From: Candidatus Nealsoniibacteriota bacterium
GTDB lineage: Bacteria > Patescibacteriota > Minisyncoccia > Minisyncoccales > MHMH01
Assembly: GCA_030700195.1 (NCBI GenBank)
Contig: JAUYKD010000055.1
Coordinates: 1 to 7,758 of the forward strand
Direction: 5' to 3'
Length of the DNA stretch: 7,758 bases
In this document: one piece after another, positions 1 through 5,928 of the stretch
How positions within the stretch are numbered: the stretch's first letter is position 1
How the letters are laid out: the number at the start of each line of letters is the position of its first letter
Made by a program: the position numbers and the translations under genes
Notes under the pieces: generated by a model
Databases searched by the model: none
The model's input: only the letters and a program-made list of their open reading frames with translations
What the model was told of the DNA's origin: nothing

Positions 1-428
1 ATTAACTGTTTATCGGTTTTGACATGGACCACCTTAAATCTTCCTTGAAAAAGGTGCCCTTTCCTATTGTATTTTTTATTAAAATATGCGGCGTAACCGG
101 CTCCAAATTTTCTCATAAATTGAGTAATCCCATTATCTCGGACTTGTTTTACTAATAAATGGATATGATTTGGCATAAAACAAAAAGCTAAAATTTCCAC
201 CAATAATTTACGATTATCCGCGGAGAACTGTTCTCCGCGGGCTTTACTCGCTTTACGTTGCTCTCTTTTTCTTCTGATTTCTACTGGCTCAATAGTATTG
301 AATTCATAAAGAGAAAAAATACCCCGATAATAATCATCTTTATCTTTAAAAGTTAGTGTATCGCCCACTCCACGAAGTATAAGATGATAGATTTCATCAT
401 TAATTAATTTAGGTCGTTTAAGAGGCAT
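1..428 (-). CDS. REP-associated Y1-type transposase (RAYT/IS200-like), 3' end outside window
   Basis: This is the N-terminal 142 codons of a single-strand DNA transposase of the REP-associated (TnpA_REP, Y1 HUH) family, which cuts and joins DNA at palindromic REP elements. The N-terminus (PKLINDEIYHLILRGV) matches the family opening. The HUH metal-binding motif is at residues 84-93 (FMPNHIHLLV, H88 and H90). It is followed by the conserved stretch FMRKFGAGYAAYFNKKY (residues 104-120) and the family's GHLFQGRFK (124-132). The catalytic tyrosine, expected in a later YIxxNP-type motif, lies beyond the window edge, so activity cannot be judged. Between the N-terminal strand and the HUH motif is a long basic linker (residues 50-73) that contains a palindrome-encoded segment around residues 63-71. 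The start is the ATG at 428, chosen because the family N-terminus begins there; no clear Shine-Dalgarno is seen. The gene is more AT-rich than the operon to its right and appears to be a separate unit. Confidence 0.9.
   Translation of the reverse strand, partial: MPLKRPKLINDEIYHLILRGVGDTLTFKDKDDYYRGIFSLYEFNTIEPVEIRRKREQRKASKARGEQFSADNRKLLVEILAFCFMPNHIHLLVKQVRDNGITQFMRKFGAGYAAYFNKKYNRKGHLFQGRFKVVHVKTDKQL
217..246 (-). repeat. REP-like palindrome, copy 1 (inside the transposase gene)
   Basis: A perfect inverted repeat with arms CCGCGGAGAAC (218-228) and GTTCTCCGCGG (230-240) around one central base (T on the plus strand). With its flank TAAAGC on the minus-strand 5' side it forms a 30-nt unit shared with copy 2; the only difference is the central base. 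It sits in frame in the RAYT coding sequence, encoding roughly ARGEQFSAD (residues 63-71). A 30-nt unit is a multiple of three, so an insertion would keep the frame. Confidence 0.85.
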
Positions 429-454
429 AAAATAAGATATTAAAGATATTAGGC

Positions 455-484
455 TCCGCGGAGAACAGTTCTCCGCGGGCTTTA
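455..484 (-). repeat. REP-like palindrome, copy 2 (transposase leader)
   Basis: Same 30-nt unit as copy 1, in the same orientation. The arms are at 456-466 and 468-478, with central base A on the plus strand. It begins 27 nt upstream of the transposase ATG, so if the promoter at about 506-511 is real the hairpin lies in the 5' untranslated leader. RAYTs are known to act on REP palindromes next to their own gene. A TAAAGC flank on the 5' side could hold the guide tetranucleotide, but that is inference. Confidence 0.85.
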
Positions 485-505
485 ATGTTTGTTGGGGATT
501 TAATT

Positions 506-511
506 ATTATA
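506..511 (-). promoter_or_regulatory. Candidate -10 box for the transposase gene
   Basis: On the minus strand there is a consensus TATAAT about 78 nt upstream of the transposase ATG. The sequence 16-18 nt further upstream is only T-rich (CTTTTT), so the -35 element is weak. The box sits just past the operon terminator, where an independent promoter for the transposase would be expected. AT-richness makes chance matches likely. Confidence 0.4.
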
Positions 512-523
512 CTAAATCTTTTA

Positions 524-558
524 AAAATAAAAAGCTCCTTTTGAAAATAAAAAGCTCC
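524..558. repeat. 15-bp direct repeat pair overlapping the terminator
   Basis: AAAATAAAAAGCTCC occurs at 524-538 and again at 544-558, 20 nt apart. On the minus strand each copy reads GGAGCT followed by a T-rich tract, so the pair duplicates the 3' arm and U-tract of the operon terminator. The second 3' arm (533-538) could pair with the same 5' arm (580-586) as a fallback terminator. Confidence 0.7.
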
Positions 559-587
559 GACGGTTAACGCGGTTAACGGCGGAGCTT
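541..587 (-). terminator. Rho-independent terminator of the cohesin-dockerin operon
   Basis: On the minus strand an 8-bp GC-rich stem (AAGCTCCG at 587-580 pairing with CGGAGCTT at 559-552) encloses an inner hairpin built from GTTAAC palindromes (563-568 with 572-577, loop 569-571). The stem is followed directly by a T-rich tract (TTTTTATTTT, 553-544). It begins about 11 nt after the stop codon of the last cohesin gene, the expected place for an operon terminator. The inner part contains a tandem 9-mer, CGGTTAACG (561-569 and 570-578). Confidence 0.85.
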
Positions 588-597
588 CCGGACAGTA

Positions 598-2280
598 TTA
601 TTCCAATTCTTTTTCAACATCTTCAATTTCTTTGGAAATAGATTCTTTAGAAATATTCAAATATTTTTTCAGCTCCTGGCAAATCTTTTTCTCTCTTTCG
701 GAAAAGCCGGGCCGGGAATCAAACATTTCAATCTTTTTCTCTATCTCTTTTTCTAAATTCCTGAAAGCTAACTCCACGCTATCTTCAGCTTCTTTAGTTT
801 CTTTTCTTAATATATTTTTGATGCGTCGGGAACCGTAGATCAAAAGCGCTCCGTAAATCATCCCTAAAATTAGGATAAAGAATAAAGCTAAAACCAACAC
901 CTTGTAAGAAACCAAAGCCCTTCCCAAAGCTATGCCGCTAAGGGATACTTCGATTTTACGGCTGGCTGATTCCATGCTTTGGGCCCCTCTTTCATCTTCG
1001 GCTTGGGCTGACAGATAATAAGCGCCTGATTTCAGCAACTCATCGGTAGAAAACGCCCATCCTCCTTTAGAATCGCTGGAAATGCGCCATTTTTTTACAA
1101 GCTCGCTGTCTCTTTTGAGAAAAATATTTATTATGGCGCGGGGAAGAGAGCTGCCTTCTATATAGAAGACCTCTTCTCCCGAAATATAGTATCTGGGCCA
1201 AATGAAAATCTCCGGGGTGGCAATGGGAGCAATGTCCAAAACTGTCTTGGTTTCGGTATTATTGCCCGCCTTATCCACTGCTCTGACTGCAATTGAATGC
1301 TGGCCGGGATATTGCAGGGGAAGAGAAAAAGAAGAGATTTGAGCCAGGGCTAACTTTAAGAAGCTTCCTTCGTCAATTCTAAACTTGTAATAACTTACTC
1401 CGGAAAGATCGTCTTTGGTTTCAAAGTATATGTTTGGCTTAGGATTGGTGCTGTCGCCCTTATTATCAATAGCTACTTCAAAAGGAGAGGGAGGCGAAAG
1501 ATCCACTTGAATTTTATAGTGAGCCGCCTCTAACCATCCTTCTTTATTTTTTAATCTCAAATGGAAATACCAAATTCCATCGTCAAGCCCTTGGTATGTT
1601 TTAGCGGAAATCTCGCCTTCAGAAATTAAATCCGGCCAAGTCAGAGGGCTGCGGTTCAAAATAAAGCTGACACCGAGTATTGAAGAGGGCATGGCCCATT
1701 GGAAAGAGGGAGAACCGTTGTTGTACCACTCTTCCTGCTCTGGATGAGTGGTAGATAAAATTTGCGGCCCGGTGGCTGATGTGGGCAGTAAAATATGCTC
1801 TTTAATGAAATATCTCGCTTCTTTAATGAAAACCAAAATATCTGTTCCCCGGCCGTCGTCAGCCAAAACCTTTCCCTCGCCCAAGGAAAGATTAACCGTG
1901 CCCTTTTCTTTAGCTTTAAATTTTAGAGTAACAACCTTGCCGGTTTGGCTGAAGCCCGGGTGGGGCACTCCTCCGGCCAAAGATATCTTGCCTGTCTGGT
2001 TGGAGAAAATCGGCTCCTGCGGCCAAATGGTAAAAATGGAATTATCTTTGGCTATCTCTAAAATTTCCAACTGCTCCGGAGGAAAATAAACCGTAAGCTG
2101 GGAGGCGTTAATGGGAATACCTCCGGTATCCAAATTGACTGAAACCTGAAAAGTGTCCCCCACTTCAAAACTTTCGCTGGCAGGAGAAATGAAAAGCGAA
2201 GCGCCCGCAGCTTTGGCCTCAGAAACAATCGTAAGAAAGAAAAGTATTAAAATAATTAAGATGGTGTATTGTTTTTTCAT
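598..2280 (-). CDS. Membrane-anchored cohesin-domain protein with extra Ig-like module and cytoplasmic coiled coil
   Basis: This is the last and largest (560 aa) of four paralogous cohesin proteins. A signal peptide covers residues 1-24 (ending AKA). The cohesin-type beta-sandwich spans about 26-160, with the family signature VGDTFQVSV, later GGIPIN, WPQEPIFSNQTGKI and DDGRGTDIL. An Fn3-like module follows at about 172-262 (opening STTHPEQEEWYNN, closing AAHYKIQVDLSPP), then an Ig/OmpL47-like module at 263-350 (VRAVDKAGN). A further Ig-like module at about 353-446 is absent from the other three paralogs and resembles one in the dockerin protein. A transmembrane helix lies at about 457-482, and a highly charged, likely coiled-coil cytoplasmic tail at 485-560. 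The start ATG overlaps the stop of the preceding gene (ATGA), and an AGG lies 6 nt upstream of it, suggesting translational coupling. Cohesins bind dockerins; that role is inferred here from fold-level resemblance and from the dockerin gene in the same operon. Confidence 0.85.
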   Translation of the reverse strand: MKKQYTILIILILFFLTIVSEAKAAGASLFISPASESFEVGDTFQVSVNLDTGGIPINASQLTVYFPPEQLEILEIAKDNSIFTIWPQEPIFSNQTGKISLAGGVPHPGFSQTGKVVTLKFKAKEKGTVNLSLGEGKVLADDGRGTDILVFIKEARYFIKEHILLPTSATGPQILSTTHPEQEEWYNNGSPSFQWAMPSSILGVSFILNRSPLTWPDLISEGEISAKTYQGLDDGIWYFHLRLKNKEGWLEAAHYKIQVDLSPPSPFEVAIDNKGDSTNPKPNIYFETKDDLSGVSYYKFRIDEGSFLKLALAQISSFSLPLQYPGQHSIAVRAVDKAGNNTETKTVLDIAPIATPEIFIWPRYYISGEEVFYIEGSSLPRAIINIFLKRDSELVKKWRISSDSKGGWAFSTDELLKSGAYYLSAQAEDERGAQSMESASRKIEVSLSGIALGRALVSYKVLVLALFFILILGMIYGALLIYGSRRIKNILRKETKEAEDSVELAFRNLEKEIEKKIEMFDSRPGFSEREKKICQELKKYLNISKESISKEIEDVEKELE

Positions 2281-3581
2281 ACTTCGCCTAGTTTTCTTTT
2301 AACTTCATCTTTATGTTTTTTGGCTTTTTCTTTTGTTTTAATTAATCTCTTCTCGCTCCGGCGAACCACCCTATAAATTTTCTGCCATTGGAAAACAATT
2401 ACTAAAACAAAAATGGCAAAAGGAATAAGGACTATTATCGCCCACCACCAGGAAAGAAAGATAATCCAGAGGTTTATTCCTTTTTTAGTGATATAAAAGG
2501 AGATATCTGTGGGAATAACGTCAACTCTTTCTGAAGCATCCCTGAAATTCAGGGCCTGGTCATAAGCTCTAACGATAATTTCATATTCACCCATATTAAC
2601 CGGAGGCAATTTATACGGGCTGGAAACTTCCACGAAAAATGCCGTATCTTTCTTTTCCAGGGTCTTGCGAAGGTCAATAACTTTTAATTCGTAATAGTTC
2701 AAACCGGAAAGAGAATCGGTGGTGATGAAAGAAATAATCGGCTCTCTGGAAGTCATTGTTGGAGAACCTAGAGCAGGCTCAAAAACAAGGGAAAAAACAG
2801 CCGGCGGGCTAGTATCAATCTGGACCACATAGTGGCTGGTGCCTCCCCAATAGCCGGCTTTCTTGGCTTTAACATGAAAATACCAGATGCCGTCTTCCAA
2901 GTCAGTATAAGAAACAATGGTCTGGCTGCCTTCGGCAATATTATCTGGCACGGTATGAAAATTGTGATCAAGGCTGTAGCTGAAATCAGCCACTCCCTCC
3001 TCTTTATCCCAGGCAAAGGTAGGACTGCTGTTTTTATACCATTTGTTTTGATCGGGATGAGTGGAAGAATATATACTGGGGCCGGCGGGCGGGGGAACCT
3101 GAATAACATATTCCCCATTGCCCAAGGAGCTTAAAATATTAGTGCCTTTGCCATCGTCTAAAAGAGCCTGGGATGAATCTAAGAGAGAAATAACGGCTTT
3201 TCCGGGGGCGGCGGCTCTGAAAGTGATGGTAGAAATCAGGCCGGAAGAAGTGTTAATCCCGGGACTGGGCACTCCTCCTTGAAAAGAAACTCTGCCCTCT
3301 GTATTGGAATAGGTCGGCTGGGCCACCCAGACTGAAATAAGCGATTTTCCGGCGGTAGGGGAAGCAATTTGCAGTTTTTGAGGGTCAAACTTCAAATCCG
3401 CCTTGACGGCGTTAATATTCTCATCTCCGGTGTTAATGAATATGGAAACGTTAAAAGTGCTCCCGACAAAAAAACTCCCGGAATTGGGAGATAAATATAA
3501 AGAAGCGCCCTCTGCCTTAATAGGAAGAATAAGAGCAAAAGAAAATATTAAAATGGCGGAAATCCAAAAAAATTTCTTCAT
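2277..3581 (-). CDS. Membrane-anchored cohesin-domain protein
   Basis: A 434-aa cohesin paralog. The signal peptide covers residues 1-26 (MKKFFWISAIL..., cleavage near AEGA). The cohesin domain spans about 27-162 (VGSTFNVSIFINTG, KADLKFDPQKL, DDGKGTNIL). The Fn3-like module is at about 168-257 (STHPDQNKWYKN to GGTSHYVVQIDTSPP) and the Ig/OmpL47-like module at about 260-356 (TTDSLSGLNYYELKV, VRAYDQALN). A single transmembrane helix lies at about 372-397 and a short, strongly basic cytoplasmic tail at 398-434. An in-frame TTG at 3626 would add 15 residues, but the ATG at 3581 begins a canonical signal peptide and is preferred. No convincing Shine-Dalgarno precedes either start. The gene lies 53 nt after the upstream cohesin gene and overlaps the next by 4 nt. 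It is most similar to its upstream neighbour, suggesting a tandem duplication. There are no cysteines in the mature protein. Confidence 0.85.
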   Translation of the reverse strand: MKKFFWISAILIFSFALILPIKAEGASLYLSPNSGSFFVGSTFNVSIFINTGDENINAVKADLKFDPQKLQIASPTAGKSLISVWVAQPTYSNTEGRVSFQGGVPSPGINTSSGLISTITFRAAAPGKAVISLLDSSQALLDDGKGTNILSSLGNGEYVIQVPPPAGPSIYSSTHPDQNKWYKNSSPTFAWDKEEGVADFSYSLDHNFHTVPDNIAEGSQTIVSYTDLEDGIWYFHVKAKKAGYWGGTSHYVVQIDTSPPAVFSLVFEPALGSPTMTSREPIISFITTDSLSGLNYYELKVIDLRKTLEKKDTAFFVEVSSPYKLPPVNMGEYEIIVRAYDQALNFRDASERVDVIPTDISFYITKKGINLWIIFLSWWWAIIVLIPFAIFVLVIVFQWQKIYRVVRRSEKRLIKTKEKAKKHKDEVKRKLGEV

Positions 3582-3634
3582 TGATAATCTACATTCTTTA
3601 TAACATCTTTTTCTATTAATAAGCAACTTTTAAT

Positions 3635-5017
3635 TTATTCCTTCTCTTCTTCCGACGGCTTGGCAGTTTTATCCAAAGTTCTTTTTAATCTTTGCCACTC
3701 CTCTCCGCCTTTTTCTTCCAACAGCCTCATTTTTCTTAATTTCTTTTTGGCTTTTCTGACATCTTCAATCTCTTTTTCCGCTTCTCTAATCTCTTTTGGC
3801 AAATCAACTTTTTCTGGCTGTGGTTTTGTTTTTATCCTTCTGAAAAGCAAATATCCCGCTCCAGAGAGAATCATTATTATTAAGACAGAGATCAGCCACC
3901 AAGGCAGCAAAATCCCTTTAATTTGGACTCCTCCGCTAATAACGATTAAAAAAGAGTTAATTATATTTACCCGGATTTCCTCTTCTTGAAAATTGCCGGC
4001 TTGATCAAAAGCCCTGATGAAAACCTGAAAAACCTTTTTTCCTTGGACAGTTAATTTAAACGGGCTTTTTTCCTGAATCCATCCCGACCAAATTATATTT
4101 TCAGGGTTAGTATAGTCCGCCACCCTAACCTGGTAATAATTCATGCCCGAAAGTGAATCTTGAGTGTCAAAATAAACCAACAGATAGTTATCCCGGATAA
4201 AACCAAGCGATGCTAAATAAGGTTTGAATTCTTGAGGCGGTGTCTTATCCACCATTATCTTAAAATGGCTCGTTCCTCCCCAGACTCCCGCCTTTTTCGC
4301 TTTTAAATGGAAATATTGCCCTCCCTCTTCCACCTCTTCAAAAGAAACCGAAGCGGATTCTGTATCAATAACATTATTGGGTTCTCCAAAGGGGTCGTCG
4401 TTAAGTTGAAAACTGTAGCCCTCCGCCCCTATAATTTCTTCCCAGGAAAAGCTGGGATTTGGGTTTTTGTACCATTCGGCCTGATTGGGATGAGTTTCAG
4501 AAAAAATTCTCGGACCCCGAGAAGGCGAAGGAATCAGCCGGTATACTCCCCGGTTGAAAGAATTAAGAATGTTAGTTCCTTTTTCGCTTAATACTTTTGA
4601 GGAATCAAGAAAATTTACTTCAGTCTCTCCTAAAGATATGACTCTAAAGACTATGACCGAAACTAAACCTTCTGAAGTATTAATTCCCTGCCCCGGAAAT
4701 CCTCCCTGCAGAGTTATCTCTCCTGTTTTATTGGAAAAGCTGGGAGGAAAAATCCACTCTCCTACGGCTGAAATTCCTTTAGCCGGAGTCACCACCTGCA
4801 GTTTTCGAGGGTCAAATTTTAAATCTATCTTGACTGCGTTAACATTTTTCCCTCCGGTATTTAAAAATACGGAAACATCAAAAGTGTTCTCCACCGTAAA
4901 GGTGCCTGATTGGGGAGAAATTGATAAAAATGCCTCCCCTTGAGCGCGAGCCTCGGTCGCCCAAACTGAAAATATTGCCAAGATTAAACTAAATGTCGCT
5001 AATAATTTCATTCTCAT
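3635..5017 (-). CDS. Membrane-anchored cohesin-domain protein with coiled-coil tail
   Basis: A 460-aa cohesin paralog. The signal peptide covers about 1-26 (ending ARAQ). The cohesin domain spans about 28-163 (VENTFDVSVFLNTGG, KIDLKFDPRKL, PPSFSNKTGEITLQGG). It retains GTNIL, but the DDG before it has decayed to SEK. The Fn3-like module is at about 170-257 (ETHPNQAEWYKN to GGTSHFKIMVDKTPP) and the Ig-like module at about 258-350 (TQDSLSGMNYYQVRV, IRAFDQAGN). A transmembrane helix lies at about 371-392. The cytoplasmic tail (393-460) is rich in Lys/Glu and coiled-coil-like. The start overlaps the preceding cohesin gene by 29 nt. Two ATGs compete (5017 and 5011), both after a GA-rich AAGAAAGAAGA that could serve as ribosome binding site. 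The long overlap implies coupled translation. Confidence 0.85.
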   Translation of the reverse strand: MRMKLLATFSLILAIFSVWATEARAQGEAFLSISPQSGTFTVENTFDVSVFLNTGGKNVNAVKIDLKFDPRKLQVVTPAKGISAVGEWIFPPSFSNKTGEITLQGGFPGQGINTSEGLVSVIVFRVISLGETEVNFLDSSKVLSEKGTNILNSFNRGVYRLIPSPSRGPRIFSETHPNQAEWYKNPNPSFSWEEIIGAEGYSFQLNDDPFGEPNNVIDTESASVSFEEVEEGGQYFHLKAKKAGVWGGTSHFKIMVDKTPPQEFKPYLASLGFIRDNYLLVYFDTQDSLSGMNYYQVRVADYTNPENIIWSGWIQEKSPFKLTVQGKKVFQVFIRAFDQAGNFQEEEIRVNIINSFLIVISGGVQIKGILLPWWLISVLIIMILSGAGYLLFRRIKTKPQPEKVDLPKEIREAEKEIEDVRKAKKKLRKMRLLEEKGGEEWQRLKRTLDKTAKPSEEEKE

Positions 5018-5924
5018 TCTTCTTTCTTGCTTTTAATTTTTTCCTCAGCCAGATAATTATTATCATGGCTAAAATCGCTATAATAATCCATTGATAAAAC
5101 GGCTTTGACTTTTCGGACGGTATGATTTCAGTAATTCTCTCGTTGCCTGCTTTATCAAAAGCCCGAACCAAGATTTTGTTTTTTAGGTTCTGATTTTTTA
5201 ACAAATAGGGGCTGGCGGCTTTCAGCCACTCCCCTTTTCCTTCTTTGACTTCATAATGATCAACGCCCGTTTGCTTGTCACTAGTATTAAAGGTAAGAAA
5301 ATATTTCCCTTCAAAAGTGGAGGGCTCCTGGTTAATCTTAATTTCAAAGGGTTCAGGCGGGATTTTGTCTTTTTCAAGCTCTTGTAGCCATTCTTGCCGG
5401 GGCATGGCCGGCTGGCCGGATAAAACCATTATCCTGGCCCCTCGACTGATTATTTCAGCTGGGGTTCCCAAGCCGTCATTCAATAAAACTTGAGATACTT
5501 TAGAAAATTCAATTCCCAAAGAAACCGGAGGATAAACCAAGGCCTCTGTTTTCACCCCAAAGATTATTTTCGCCAAAAGGTTGCTCTCTCCCGGATCGCC
5601 GGGAATCTGGCCGCAATAGCCGCCCGGAATGCCTCCTAAAAAGTCAGCTGTTCCGTCTTTGTTGGAAAACCGGGGCTCTTGGAGCCATAAAGAGATAATG
5701 GAATTCCCTTGGCTAATGTCTTTTATTTCCAAAAAATCTGTGGGAAATTTCAGATGGGCCTCAATGGTGTTGATGCATTCCCCTTTGGTTAAAACTCGGG
5801 CAGTTAAAATAAAAGATTCCCCTTGGTAGTAATCGGCGCTTTCAGGCTCTAAATATAAAGTAGCCGCATGGCTGGAAATCGGCAGAAACAATAAAAAAGA
5901 AATTATTAATAAATAACGTTTCAT
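4989..5924 (-). CDS. Short membrane-anchored cohesin-domain protein
   Basis: A 311-aa cohesin paralog, the most compact of the four and the one next to the dockerin gene. The signal peptide covers 1-20 (SSHA). The cohesin domain spans about 21-167 (YQGESFILTARVLTKG, LQEPRFSNKDGTADFLGG, NDGLGT). Unlike its paralogs it lacks the Fn3-like module and passes directly into the Ig-like module at about 187-268 (TSDKQTGVDHYEVKEG, VRAFDKAGN). A transmembrane helix at about 277-293 is followed by a short, mostly basic tail (294-311) with no coiled coil. Residues C50 and C104 lie within the cohesin domain and could form a disulfide; its paralogs have no extracytoplasmic cysteines. The start lies 4 nt after the dockerin gene stop, with AGGG about 8 nt upstream of the ATG as a plausible ribosome binding site. 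Confidence 0.85.
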   Translation of the reverse strand: MKRYLLIISFLLFLPISSHAATLYLEPESADYYQGESFILTARVLTKGECINTIEAHLKFPTDFLEIKDISQGNSIISLWLQEPRFSNKDGTADFLGGIPGGYCGQIPGDPGESNLLAKIIFGVKTEALVYPPVSLGIEFSKVSQVLLNDGLGTPAEIISRGARIMVLSGQPAMPRQEWLQELEKDKIPPEPFEIKINQEPSTFEGKYFLTFNTSDKQTGVDHYEVKEGKGEWLKAASPYLLKNQNLKNKILVRAFDKAGNERITEIIPSEKSKPFYQWIIIAILAMIIIIWLRKKLKARKKNENEIISDI

Positions 5925-5928
5925 AAAT

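Noticed and set aside
217..484. CRISPR array
   Set aside because: There are only two copies of the palindrome, about 238 nt apart, one within a coding region, with no regular spacers.
508..513. Plus-strand -10-like TATACT
   Set aside because: It would drive transcription antisense into the cohesin genes with no plus-strand gene downstream; AT-rich chance match.
1748..2089. Plus-strand open frame inside the last cohesin gene
   Set aside because: It lies fully antisense to a well-supported gene, has no recognisable motif or signal peptide, and is explained as a shadow frame. The same applies to the other plus-strand frames across 632-7298.
2768..3118. Second minus-strand open frame inside the 434-aa cohesin gene
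   Set aside because: It is in another frame of a gene with clear domain homology to its paralogs, and its Pro/Ile/Arg-rich translation has no domain-like pattern.
3582..3626. TTG start giving a 15-residue N-terminal extension of the 434-aa cohesin
   Set aside because: The extension is charged and would precede the hydrophobic signal peptide; the internal ATG at 3581 gives a standard MKK signal peptide like its paralogs.
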